A stretch of DNA of 31,754 bases from a virus. Shown one piece after another: positions 8,183 through 16,640 of the stretch. Each line of letters opens with the position of its first letter. Positions within the stretch are counted from its first letter, which is position 1. A program made the translations under genes and the position numbers. Under the pieces are notes generated by a model. It made no database searches and was not told the DNA's origin. It saw only the letters and a list, made by a program, of their open reading frames with translations. The DNA lies in IMG/VR virus record IMGVR_UViG_3300045963_000018, positions 1 through 31,754 of that record. The stretch is one strand, 5' to 3'.

Positions 8183-9108
8183 TGGCTGGCTACCAACAAG
8201 TTAATACTCTTAATGACCTTGCTGCTTTTGGTAAGGTTCCCCTGTCTTTGACAGGAGACGCTCTCGCGTCTATAGATCGTGGACAACAAGCGGATCAAAG
8301 CAATCTTGCTGATTTGTTTTCACAAAATCAACATATGCAAGCTATGCGGCCAATGCAAGAACAAACACAAGATTTACAAAATCAAACTTCTTTAGCACAA
8401 CTTCCTGGACTTCATGCTCAAAGTGAAATTAGCCAAAGAACCAATGACATGGGTAGGGCTACATTTGGTTTAGATGTAAAAAACAAACTTACAGAAGCTG
8501 CTATGAAGGCCTCTGACGATGAACTTAAACAAGTGGCACAACATGCTCAACAGCTAATGTATAGTACCAATCCTGCTGAAGTAAAAGAAGGTCAGAAACT
8601 TTGGATGGCTAGTCAGCATATGCAAGAAACTAAGTTTAAGGCCGATACAGAAAAAGCAATTGCTAAGATTCGTGGTGACACTGTTATGGCAACCACTGGT
8701 ATGCGTATTGGTTCTAATGAACGCATTGCTGGATCTCGTATTGCTGCCGCTACTGAACATCTAAAAGCCACACTACAATCTAAGAAAGAACTAGATAAAG
8801 CCTCTACAGAACAACTTGCTACTCGTATGGATAGCTTTGCTCGTGAAGCAGAAGCTACTGGTGATTTGGCCGAAGCTAATAAATTCCATGCTGAAGCTAA
8901 TAAATACTGGAAAGCTACACAGCAACTTGCTGCATTACGTGGTTCTGTGGGTAATGAAGCTAAACTAGATGCAGCAGAACTTATTAACAATGGTAAGTTT
9001 GTGACAGTTAATCCATCACGTACTTCTACAGAACCAAAAGATTTAAATCCACAAACTGGTACTGGTCAACTGAAATCAGGTAATAAGTTCCAAATTGTAA
9101 AGGACTAA
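8182..9108 (+). CDS. Putative helical internal virion / ejection protein
   Basis: The protein has 308 residues, rich in Ala, Gln, Lys and Glu, with long predicted helices from about residue 35 to 270 and no membrane segment or Cys. Repeated Ala/Glu/Lys heptad-like stretches suggest coiled coils. Its place between a Gly/Ala-rich internal protein and the giant virion protein matches the three-gene ejection cassettes of podoviruses, but family membership is not directly recognisable. Its first gene is joined by a one-base overlap, and AAGGA precedes the following gene at 9113. Two perfect adjacent hairpins lie in codons ~20-30. Confidence 0.6.
   Translation: MAGYQQVNTLNDLAAFGKVPLSLTGDALASIDRGQQADQSNLADLFSQNQHMQAMRPMQEQTQDLQNQTSLAQLPGLHAQSEISQRTNDMGRATFGLDVKNKLTEAAMKASDDELKQVAQHAQQLMYSTNPAEVKEGQKLWMASQHMQETKFKADTEKAIAKIRGDTVMATTGMRIGSNERIAGSRIAAATEHLKATLQSKKELDKASTEQLATRMDSFAREAEATGDLAEANKFHAEANKYWKATQQLAALRGSVGNEAKLDAAELINNGKFVTVNPSRTSTEPKDLNPQTGTGQLKSGNKFQIVKD
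8241..8271 (+). repeat. Two directly adjacent perfect hairpins inside a coding region
   Basis: CCTGTC/GACAGG (8241-8246 with 8250-8255, loop TTT) is followed with no gap by AGACGC/GCGTCT (8256-8261 with 8266-8271, loop TCTC). Both stems are perfect 6-bp stems in a GC-rich island inside AT-rich coding sequence. They could form in the mRNA of the 8182-9108 gene. No U-tract follows, so this is not an intrinsic terminator; processing or mRNA folding are possible roles. Confidence 0.6.
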
Positions 9109-9112
9109 CCTA

Positions 9113-12100
9113 ATGGGTTATAAAGTAAAGTTTGATACTGGGCATACAGTTCAGTTTGACCATGAGCCCTCTCAAGATGATATTGAAGAGGCTTTTTCCC
9201 ACGTTCAAAAGATTCCAATACAACTAAAAGTAGAGGATATGAAAGCCCCGACTTATATGGGAATTCCTGAAGCAGCTCTTTCTATGGTTTCAGGTATTCC
9301 TAGTCAAATTGCTGGGGGTTTGTATGGGCTAGGTACTCTAGCTTCAGGACAGGGATTAGATAAAGCTGCTGACGCAGCAAAACGAATTCAAGAATCTAAC
9401 TTTGGGTTTGGTTCTTATCAAGGAACTACAGAGCCTGGAAAACGTGCTACACAGAAAGCTGGGGAATTACTTGCTGCTCCTGGTGAAGCTGCTGGAGAAT
9501 ATATTGGTGCTCCAATTGGCAGGGCATTTGGTAATGAAGAACTTGGTCGTCTAAGTGCTAAACTTCCAACAGATGTAGCTATGAATTTTCTTCCTCTACA
9601 TTTAGGGGTAACAGCTCCTTTAAGAGGAATTAGTAAGGCTACTTCTGCTTTAGAAGCACGTAATACTCCAGTACCTTCTACAAAACTAGATGCCCTAAAA
9701 GCACTACAAACTCCGGAACAGCCAGTAGGTCCTTCTTTAATGGCTGGTAAAGAAATGCCTGCTCCAATTGATAGAGAGTTTATGGCTCAACATGCAGCAG
9801 AAGAAGCTGCTCGGGCACATCAAGAAAATATGTCTCGCATTGATGCTTTGATGCAACAACGACAGCTTGAACTTGAACAAGAAGTTAAACGTAATGTTGG
9901 TAAAGCAAAAGCAGATACAATTAATGATGCAAATTTAAAAGCTCTCCAAGAAGAACGTGATAATGCTCAAAGCTTGTTTGAAAATGAACAACAAGCTAAA
10001 GCTGCTGAAGCACAAAGACAACTTCTTTCTACTGGTGAAAATGCTCCTGGAGAAGGAAAGTCTCCAGTACGTGCTATGGCTACAGAAGATTCAGGTGTTA
10101 TGGGCCTTCCAGAAGGCCCTGTAGAGCCTCCTGTGGGCCTTTCTACAGGAGAGGCAGGAGTAGGTACTGGTCCTAGTCCACAACGTCCCCAAGGGCCTTC
10201 TAATCTTATGGGTGTGGAAGCTTCTCCAGTTGTTCCAGAACGTCCAATTGGTTTGTCCACTGGTGAAGGAATGCCTGGAAATGGTAGAGGTGTTTCTCGT
10301 CCACAAACTGTTGGCTCAGGTCTTGAGGGTATTCCTACATCTCCCGCGTATGATCCATTTGGTTCTATTGCTGGAAGACAACGTAAACGTGGGCAAAGTG
10401 GTGCCATTGATGCAGAGTTTTTTAAAACAGGATTTAAAAATGTTAATAAAGCATTATCTCGTTTAACAGATCAACCATGGGTAAGACAAGCATTTCCTTC
10501 TACTAAATTTGAAGCCAATCGTGATGGTACACCTAAAGTTCTTTTACATGGAACCCGTGAAGCTTTTAATGATCAACCTCGTGGGGTTTCTTATGAAGGG
10601 CTACATGCAGGTTATGGTGGTGCGGCAACACTAAAGGCAGCAACAAACTCGAAAGAAGGTAGGGTTGGATATAGAGAAAGCAACCTTTCCTATAACTATA
10701 ATAGAACTAAAGACAATAATAGTGCTATGTATCCTGTTGTTCTTAAAAAGGGAAACTACCCACGACTAGATGGTGATTATGGTAGTTGGGAACCTTTAAA
10801 ATTAACAGAAAGTCGTCAGTTTAAACTAGATTTAGCTAAAGTTACAGAGCATAGTTATTTTGAAATTGATGATATTTTACATAACTTTCAAGAGTCTTTA
10901 AAAACCAAAAACTTATCTGCTGCTGAAGAAAATACTCTTTTTTCAAAACTTCTTAAAGATCATTTTGATATTGACGGATTCTTTTATCCAAATACATATG
11001 AAACTGCTAAAAATAATCTTCGATCTCGTGCGGGATTAACTAAAAATCCACAGAGGGCCCGTAACCTAGCAGAAAAACTGGGTTTAGAAGATTCTGTTGT
11101 TACTTATGATGATAGTAACATGGTTAGTTTGTTTGATAACAAACGTGGGCAAAGAGGTGGTGTTGACATTAATTCTATTATTGAAGAAGCTAAAAAGATT
11201 GGTACAAGCCTATCTAAACTAGGTTCTTCTAAAGTATCTGGACTATCCAAGCCAGAGGAATTGGTGTCTAAAAATCTAGGAGAATCCTACGTCCCAAAAG
11301 GGGACGCCCCGCAAAGCATTATTCAAAACGCTCTCGCTGAAGGTAAAGATGCTCCTAGTGTCTTTAAGAATTGGCAGAGTGGTTTAGGACAATATGGAAC
11401 TAAAGTACAAAGTACTCTAGCCTCTGGAGTTGCTCGTTGGCTTTCGTGGGGTGAAAAAGAAGGAACTAAGGCTTTCCGTGAGAAAGTACAGCCAGTTGAA
11501 AAAGAACTTGGAAGTCTTTCACATGAAGACCTAAAGGATGCTTGGGATGTTCTAAAAGAGGAAATGTTTTCTCGTCAACAATTTACTGAAGAACAAATGA
11601 AAGCTGCGGGTTATTCCGAGGAGGCTATCCATGCTCGTGGCGTTATTCGTGAAGCACAAGAAACAGCTTTAAAAGAACTTAATTCTTCTAGAGCCAAGCT
11701 AGACATGAAGCCCATCACACCAGAAGCTGCTTACCTTAGTTCTATGTGGCAAGGCAACTGGCATATTCCTATTTATGACAAGCAGGGAAAGTTGGTTTGG
11801 TATGTAAAGACAGAATCTAAAGGTGAAGCAAAGAAAGCAGTGAAATGGGTCGGTGAAAATCATGGAGACTCTATTGATGTTTCTAAGCTAGTTCCTGAAT
11901 TTAAGCCTAATGAAATTTCTAAACTTCCTAAAGATGTTACAGATGTTTATTCACAAATGATGGAAGTCTTTAAAGACAGCCCAATTGGTAAGCAGATGGA
12001 ACAACTTATGGCTGACTATAAAACTGAACAGGGCTTTAAGAAGAATGGATTCCAGGTTCACTTTGAAAGTAAGGGAAACATTCGTGGATTCCTTGGTGAT

Positions 12101-13909
12101 CGTCCTTGGCTGTCTGAGAAAGAGAATACCTTACAAGGGATGAAAGCTCAGATTAATTATCTTAAACAAGCACACTCATGGGCTCCCATGCAGGAAGCTA
12201 TTGCTAACATTAAAGAAGTTCTTTCTAATGAGGAACTACAAGCACAGCAGCCAAACAACATGGCAATGGCTAAAGCATATACGGCTCAAAGCCTTGGGCT
12301 TGTAGACAACTTGTTTAAGGGTGCTGAGAATGCTGTAGCTAAGGCGTTTGGTTCTAGTCCTGGTAAGCTAGGTCAATGGACTGGTGGACTGAAGAGTTTG
12401 ACATACTTACAACAGCTGGGTGCTTCAGTAGGCTATTCTATTGCTACACCAGTACAAGCATTCATCCTAGGTCCCTCAAAGCACATGCTTCTTAGTGAGT
12501 CTGGTGTAAAGCACAATCCCATTAAAACTATGATGTATGCTTCTGCTGATACAGCTAGAGTTCTTTTAGCTCATGCAATGGACCAAACATCTAGGCCCAC
12601 TGAAGCAGGGCTCTCTGCCTTTGGTAAAGATGCTCGTAAGTATATGGAAGATAATAACATTATCACAGTAAACCTGTTTGATGAGTATGCCAACTTAGGG
12701 GAAGGTAAAGTAGCAAGTACTGCGAAAACTTACCTAGGATATACTATTTCTATGCCAGAAAAGGTGGCTCGTGTGTCTACATTTATGTCTTTTGCACACC
12801 ACCTAAATGATGGTGGATTCCAAGGGACAAAGCTAGAACTATTCCGTAAAGCAGAAGAACTCACTAACGACACTCTAACCAATATGAATCGTAGTGCTAG
12901 GCCCCTAGCTGTGGGTAAAGCAGGGCTTATGGGGGAGCTTGCCTATACATACAAGAGCCCTATGATTAACTACTATAACAATCTTTCTACACTAGCTCGT
13001 CGTGGTCTGGAGACAAAGAATCCTATGCCCTTCATTATGGCAGCAGTGGCTATGCCCGCTCTCTTAGGTGGGATGATGGATGTTCCCTTGGTACAAGAAC
13101 TTGATGGTGGTATTAGTCTTCTGAAGAAAGCTGTGGCAAAGTGGTATCCACAACACTATGCACATTTAGAAGGATTTGGTATTAAAGAAGCTCTCTTACG
13201 TAGTGGTAGTGATGTTGCTACGTATGGTGTGGTTTCTAAGGCTACTGGTGCCCAAATGGCTTCCCGCTTTAGCAACCAGATTGCTGATCCACAAGATCCT
13301 CTAGGTGGTATTGCTCCAGTGGCTACTGAACTTCGTGAACAGGCTTCTTTGCTTAAAGCAGGAGCTCCTTTGTTAAATGGAGAACTTCCTAACAGCACAG
13401 GACTTACTGAGGCTGCTTGGCAGAATGCACCACCAATGGTTAAAGGTGCCTTAGAAAACTACGATCCTAGATTTCAGACAGGGCCAGAACGCGCTGATGG
13501 AACACAAGGAGTATTTAATCCACATAAAATGAATGAAAAGCTTTATGATAGAACTAAAGCTGATCGAGTCTATAGAAATCTTGGACTAACTTCTTTATCT
13601 GAAGCACGTACTCGTGATGTTCGTTATTTAAATAATACTGAAAGTAGTAATCTGAATACCGCTCGTGTATCAAGTATTGAACATCTTCATGATGCTTTAA
13701 TTCGTGGTAATCAGGGTCAAGTAACTAAGTATGCTAAAAGTTATTTTGATAACTATGGGGATAGTCAGAAGTTTGATGCTGATTTTAACAAGGCTATTGA
13801 AGGGCAGCACATCAGTCCTGAAGAACGTCAGGTTATGAAAGCCAATACTCTTGCTGAGATTATGAATGTCAAGCGTAGGCTAGATATGGAGAACAAACGT
13901 GCAAATTAG
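9113..13909 (+). CDS. Giant virion/ejection protein with ADP-ribosyltransferase-like domain
   Basis: The protein has 1598 residues. The N-terminus (YKVKFDTGHTVQFD...DDIEEAF) is typical of podovirus injection proteins. Residues ~220-300 are helical/coiled; 304-417 are a triplicated 38-residue Gly/Pro-rich linker. Residues ~465-690 resemble the ART domain of phage polyvalent proteins: KVLLHGT (PARP-like His-Gly), a Gly-rich YEGLHAGYGGAA region, MYPVVLKKGNYPRLDG, then FDIDGFFYPN and SVVTYDDSNMVSLFDNKRG near the end. A long helical region follows (~700-1100). The C-terminal third has hydrophobic stretches (for example ~1300-1325, IMAAVAMPALLGGMM). Large proteins of this type are packaged and enter the cell with DNA. 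ART activity is inferred from motif order; the third catalytic residue is not certain. AAGGA lies upstream of the ATG. Confidence 0.78.
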   Translation: MGYKVKFDTGHTVQFDHEPSQDDIEEAFSHVQKIPIQLKVEDMKAPTYMGIPEAALSMVSGIPSQIAGGLYGLGTLASGQGLDKAADAAKRIQESNFGFGSYQGTTEPGKRATQKAGELLAAPGEAAGEYIGAPIGRAFGNEELGRLSAKLPTDVAMNFLPLHLGVTAPLRGISKATSALEARNTPVPSTKLDALKALQTPEQPVGPSLMAGKEMPAPIDREFMAQHAAEEAARAHQENMSRIDALMQQRQLELEQEVKRNVGKAKADTINDANLKALQEERDNAQSLFENEQQAKAAEAQRQLLSTGENAPGEGKSPVRAMATEDSGVMGLPEGPVEPPVGLSTGEAGVGTGPSPQRPQGPSNLMGVEASPVVPERPIGLSTGEGMPGNGRGVSRPQTVGSGLEGIPTSPAYDPFGSIAGRQRKRGQSGAIDAEFFKTGFKNVNKALSRLTDQPWVRQAFPSTKFEANRDGTPKVLLHGTREAFNDQPRGVSYEGLHAGYGGAATLKAATNSKEGRVGYRESNLSYNYNRTKDNNSAMYPVVLKKGNYPRLDGDYGSWEPLKLTESRQFKLDLAKVTEHSYFEIDDILHNFQESLKTKNLSAAEENTLFSKLLKDHFDIDGFFYPNTYETAKNNLRSRAGLTKNPQRARNLAEKLGLEDSVVTYDDSNMVSLFDNKRGQRGGVDINSIIEEAKKIGTSLSKLGSSKVSGLSKPEELVSKNLGESYVPKGDAPQSIIQNALAEGKDAPSVFKNWQSGLGQYGTKVQSTLASGVARWLSWGEKEGTKAFREKVQPVEKELGSLSHEDLKDAWDVLKEEMFSRQQFTEEQMKAAGYSEEAIHARGVIREAQETALKELNSSRAKLDMKPITPEAAYLSSMWQGNWHIPIYDKQGKLVWYVKTESKGEAKKAVKWVGENHGDSIDVSKLVPEFKPNEISKLPKDVTDVYSQMMEVFKDSPIGKQMEQLMADYKTEQGFKKNGFQVHFESKGNIRGFLGDRPWLSEKENTLQGMKAQINYLKQAHSWAPMQEAIANIKEVLSNEELQAQQPNNMAMAKAYTAQSLGLVDNLFKGAENAVAKAFGSSPGKLGQWTGGLKSLTYLQQLGASVGYSIATPVQAFILGPSKHMLLSESGVKHNPIKTMMYASADTARVLLAHAMDQTSRPTEAGLSAFGKDARKYMEDNNIITVNLFDEYANLGEGKVASTAKTYLGYTISMPEKVARVSTFMSFAHHLNDGGFQGTKLELFRKAEELTNDTLTNMNRSARPLAVGKAGLMGELAYTYKSPMINYYNNLSTLARRGLETKNPMPFIMAAVAMPALLGGMMDVPLVQELDGGISLLKKAVAKWYPQHYAHLEGFGIKEALLRSGSDVATYGVVSKATGAQMASRFSNQIADPQDPLGGIAPVATELREQASLLKAGAPLLNGELPNSTGLTEAAWQNAPPMVKGALENYDPRFQTGPERADGTQGVFNPHKMNEKLYDRTKADRVYRNLGLTSLSEARTRDVRYLNNTESSNLNTARVSSIEHLHDALIRGNQGQVTKYAKSYFDNYGDSQKFDADFNKAIEGQHISPEERQVMKANTLAEIMNVKRRLDMENKRAN
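10022..10363 (+). repeat. Three tandem 38-residue linker repeats in the giant protein
   Basis: Residues 304-341, 342-379 and 380-417 of the giant virion protein begin LLSTGE, GLSTGE and GLSTGE at an exact 38-residue period (114 bases). They share Gly at repeat positions 10 and 12, Arg at 17 (17 in all three, with one-residue ambiguity) and a late G-(L/V/I) step. The repeats are Pro/Gly-rich and probably form a flexible spacer before the ADP-ribosyltransferase-like domain. DNA copies have diverged, so this is an old triplication. Confidence 0.7.
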
Positions 13910-14339
13910 TTTTAATGGATTGGAATCCCTCAAAGAACATGAGGGCTTTAGGGACAAAGCCTATCTAGACACTGGTGGTGTCTGGACAATTGGCTATGGA
14001 ACAACTATGTGTTCTGGAAAACCCGTTGAAGCAGGGCAAACTTGTACTAATAAAGAAGCATTAGAGTGGCTTAAACAAGACACAGCTTGGGCTCAAACAG
14101 CAGTTAATCAACTTGTGTCTGTACCTCTAGCTCAGAATATGTATGACGCTCTGGTGTCTTTTGTTTACAATATTGGTGTAACAGCCTTTAGAAATAGCAC
14201 CCTCCTGAAGTTGCTAAACGAAGGAAACTATCGTGGGGCCGCTAACCAATTTACTAGATGGGTATTTGATAATGGTAAGGAAGTTCCTGGGCTTGTCTCC
14301 AGGAGACTTGTAGAACAAAGCATGTTCACACAAAAGTAG
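13899..14339 (+). CDS. Endolysin, GH24 lysozyme (T4/lambdoid type)
   Basis: The protein has 146 residues and hydrolyses the beta-1,4 bonds of peptidoglycan at the end of infection. The catalytic triad E15, D24, T30 has the T4 lysozyme spacing (E-9-D-6-T) in HEGFRDKAYLDTGGVWTIGYG. The C-terminal GVTAFRNSTLLKLLN and RWVFDNG..VPGL..RR motifs are also typical. There is no signal peptide or membrane anchor, so it should need a holin. The GTG start overlaps the giant gene by 11 bases (GTGCAAATTAG) and has GGAG at 13888-13891. No holin or spanin is recognised beside it. Confidence 0.93.
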   Translation: MQISFNGLESLKEHEGFRDKAYLDTGGVWTIGYGTTMCSGKPVEAGQTCTNKEALEWLKQDTAWAQTAVNQLVSVPLAQNMYDALVSFVYNIGVTAFRNSTLLKLLNEGNYRGAANQFTRWVFDNGKEVPGLVSRRLVEQSMFTQK

Positions 14340-14340
14340 T

Positions 14341-14439
14341 AGAGATTTATCTCTATAAAGCCAGTATCTGGGATATCGCTTTATGGCTTATGAGCACTTC
14401 CATATTATAGGAGTGCACTCTTGTTGAGAGTTTCTCAAC
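14341..14439 (+). promoter_or_regulatory. Structured intergenic segment with several inverted repeats
   Basis: The ~110-base gap between endolysin and the next gene holds: AGAGAT/ATCTCT (14341-14354, loop TT); ATAAAGC (14355-14361), which can pair with GCTTTAT (14378-14384) or, as ATAAAGCCA, with TGGCTTAT (14384-14391) through a one-base bulge; the palindrome GAGTGCACTC (14411-14420); and GTTGAGA/TCTCAAC (14423-14439, loop GTT). The last hairpin ends just before AGGAG (14442-14446) of the next gene. The alternative pairings are mutually exclusive. A role in mRNA processing or translation of the following gene is inferred. Confidence 0.5.
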
Positions 14440-14452
14440 TTAGGAGAATGTA

Positions 14453-14857
14453 ATGAGCGATATTGTAACTGATCCCACAGGTAAAACTGTAATTTCTGAT
14501 AATGGTACTAATAACAACGGATATGGTTTTGGACTAGAAGCTAAAGATGTTTCTTATTTGAATGCTAATTTTAGTGCTCAAACAGACCGTCATGTTCTAG
14601 ATGCAATCTGGAGCACTGCAAAGAGTTCTGAGCTTGCTGTAGAGAAAACAGCAGCCGCAACAGCCGTAGCAATTGAAAAGATTGGTGCAGCTTCTGCACT
14701 ACAAGCTGCTATTAACACTGCTGCTGTCCAGGCTGCTATTGCAACAAATAATGCAGAACTAAAAGCTACTATGTTGGAAGTTGAAGCACGAGCAGTTCGT
14801 GATGATCTTGCCCAAGTTAGAGCAGCATTTACTGCCTATAAAGCTGCAAAACCATAA
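14453..14857 (+). CDS. Ala-rich helical protein, probable late/structural protein
   Basis: The protein has 134 residues. The first ~45 are polar with NNNGYGFG. Residues ~50-130 are one long Ala-rich amphipathic helix region with repeating AVEKTAAATAVAIEK-like units, typical of small coiled-coil phage proteins of unknown role. No membrane span is predicted by eye, so it is not an obvious holin. It has a clear AGGAG six bases before ATG. It is the last gene of the plus block and is followed by the terminator at 14874. Confidence 0.7.
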   Translation: MSDIVTDPTGKTVISDNGTNNNGYGFGLEAKDVSYLNANFSAQTDRHVLDAIWSTAKSSELAVEKTAAATAVAIEKIGAASALQAAINTAAVQAAIATNNAELKATMLEVEARAVRDDLAQVRAAFTAYKAAKP

Positions 14858-14873
14858 AGTAATTAGATAGTTG

Positions 14874-14897
14874 AAAGGCCCCTTTCGGGGCCTTTTT
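14874..14897 (+). terminator. Rho-independent terminator between convergent gene blocks
   Basis: AAAGGCCCC (14874-14882), loop TTTC, GGGGCCTTT (14887-14895) followed by a five-T tract (14893-14897). The perfect 9-bp stem includes six G-C pairs. It ends the plus-strand late transcript. On the minus strand the same stem is followed by only three T, so termination there is probably weaker. Confidence 0.93.
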
Positions 14898-14989
14898 CAT
14901 TTACGGGCTTTTATACCATACTCATGCAACAACCTTAAATCGTATGAATCATAATCCTTAGCATCTTTATACTCCACACGAACCACCAT
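14897..14989 (-). CDS. Possible 30-residue ORF after ribonucleotide reductase
   Basis: ATG 14989 opens a frame inside the last codons of nrdJ (23-base overlap) and runs beyond its stop to TGA 14897, at the terminator. The product is Tyr/Asp/Arg-rich with no recognised motif. The Shine-Dalgarno (AGGA) lies too close to ATG to be convincing. A longer 124-codon version of this frame, starting inside nrdJ, is mostly antisense-free overlap and is not favoured. The ORF may be a small real gene or chance. Confidence 0.4.
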   Translation of the reverse strand: MVVRVEYKDAKDYDSYDLRLLHEYGIKARK

Positions 14990-16640
14990 GTCCTGAGATG
15001 TCACAGATGTCGTGTTCTTCAAACACTGTTCCTTGGTGCTTGATGGCATTTTCATAGGAGCACTCTGTAATGGGTTGACCTCCTCGACTTCCGTCTGGAT
15101 AACACGTAAATCCACGTAGTCGTGGTGCATACTCGCTAAGGACTTGAGCAAACTTCCCAACGTCTTGCTCTGAATTACCTTTTGAACCCCAGGAAGGGAG
15201 GTTAATGGTAGAGCTGATTGACATATCAACGTAATCTTGAATGTCTGCTTGGAACTTAATTCGTTGTTCATAGTTGTGACTTAGTTTATATGCTGTATCT
15301 ACTGATTCTGGTGCAACTCCGGTGTCCTTGATGATTCGGTCGGCTGTTGCATCGACGACATACATATACTTCCATTTAGTGCCTTCTGTGAGGAAACGCC
15401 TTTTGTATGCCACTGCAAATAGAGGCTCAATTCCCGTTGTAGTTGACGCAAGGATACCAATTGTACCTGTCGGGGCAATTGCTCGGTAAGCAACCGGACG
15501 TGAGATATAAAATCGGTCACAATGGTCGTTAGCACTTCGTTCGGATTCGTCCCTGTAAACTTTGAGCCATTTATGTAGTTCATCTGTTACCTCGTATTTT
15601 TGTCCTCGTTGAAGGAGCCATTCGTGAATACCCATAAGGCCGAGCCCGAGCCGTCGATTTTTCTCGCGAACCTTATATACTTTTTCGTATGGTAAGTCAG
15701 CTCGCAAAGTTCCGCAGACGAGGAACTTGGACGCCAAACACACGATACTCTTGAACTCCTCCAAATTAGAAATATTACCGAGATTAATACTCCCAAGATT
15801 GCATACGTCGCTGTCATCCTCGGAAGTAACTTCCGTGCAAGCATTCCGTAGGGTTTCATTTTGTTTAAGTCCAAAGTTAAAGGAAAATCCGGGCTCCCCT
15901 GTCTCCATTGCTTGGCGAACATTCTTTAGAAAGATAGGATTGTTTTCTAGATGATTAGTAAATCCAGTATGTTTATCCCATGTTTTTCCCAAAGCAGCAT
16001 CATCATAGTTGACACTAATATTAGTCATATCTAATGGACCAGGAAAATTAAAGTCTTTAGTTTTATTTTCTTTAATTACATCCGACCAATTTTTTGCTCT
16101 AAGGAACAGAGGAATGTCTTCATGTTGCCAATTGAGACTAGCGTAGATTGCACTACGTCGGCTTCCGCCCTGCATAACATTCCGTCCGATTTCATTGATA
16201 GCCGACATAAGGGGGATAGGCCCACTAGCGATGCCACCAGTCCTTGATAGAGGCTTTCCAGATGCGCGTAGTCGTGAATAGTCAATTCCAATTCCACCCC
16301 CAGTCATTAAACAAGACATAGCCCGCCATGTTACGTTGCTCCACTCTTCTCTGGTATCTTCTTCAGCTCGAAGTAAGTAGCAATTGTTGTAAGCTTTATA
16401 GGGCCTTCCTGCGTAATACAGGTATCGTCCGCCCGGGATGAAACGCATTTCTTTAATGTGTTGAGCAAGTTCTTTTCTATCTGAGTCAGACATAAGAACT
16501 GGGAGAGTTCCCCCTCTACTTCCACATACATCTTCAACAAGGCGTTCGGAGAGGGCATCCCAAGTGTCGTTAGGTCCTTGGGCGTATTTGTTTCGGAAAA
16601 TTTGTCGGGCGAATTCTGTCTTAAATCGGTCAATTTGCAT
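14967..16640 (-). CDS. nrdJ: Class II (adenosylcobalamin-dependent) ribonucleotide reductase
   Basis: The protein has 557 residues and reduces ribonucleotides for phage DNA synthesis. Landmarks are NNC (C87), GGGIGIDYSRLR (114-125), the active-site N-A-C-T-E (266-270: radical Cys C268, Glu E270), its redox partner C280 in DVCNLGSINL, and APTGTIGILASTTTGIEPLF. Two Cys near the C-terminus (DIC...SCGV) fit the shuttling pair. There is no small-subunit (nrdB) or activase gene in the window, which supports the B12-dependent class; class assignment remains an inference. It is shorter than the ~740-residue Lactobacillus enzyme. Its ATG overlaps the methyltransferase end by 11 bases (ATGCAAATTGA). 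Confidence 0.9.
   Translation of the reverse strand: MQIDRFKTEFARQIFRNKYAQGPNDTWDALSERLVEDVCGSRGGTLPVLMSDSDRKELAQHIKEMRFIPGGRYLYYAGRPYKAYNNCYLLRAEEDTREEWSNVTWRAMSCLMTGGGIGIDYSRLRASGKPLSRTGGIASGPIPLMSAINEIGRNVMQGGSRRSAIYASLNWQHEDIPLFLRAKNWSDVIKENKTKDFNFPGPLDMTNISVNYDDAALGKTWDKHTGFTNHLENNPIFLKNVRQAMETGEPGFSFNFGLKQNETLRNACTEVTSEDDSDVCNLGSINLGNISNLEEFKSIVCLASKFLVCGTLRADLPYEKVYKVREKNRRLGLGLMGIHEWLLQRGQKYEVTDELHKWLKVYRDESERSANDHCDRFYISRPVAYRAIAPTGTIGILASTTTGIEPLFAVAYKRRFLTEGTKWKYMYVVDATADRIIKDTGVAPESVDTAYKLSHNYEQRIKFQADIQDYVDMSISSTINLPSWGSKGNSEQDVGKFAQVLSEYAPRLRGFTCYPDGSRGGQPITECSYENAIKHQGTVFEEHDICDISGHGGSCGV

Noticed and set aside
14380-14408. Promoter for 14453-14857 using TATTAT at 14403-14408
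   Set aside because: The matching -35 is poor (about 3 of 6) and there is no extended -10.
14897-15271. Full 124-codon version of the frame overlapping nrdJ
   Set aside because: The first 94 codons lie within nrdJ coding sequence and read as an alternate-frame shadow; only the last 30 codons extend past nrdJ.
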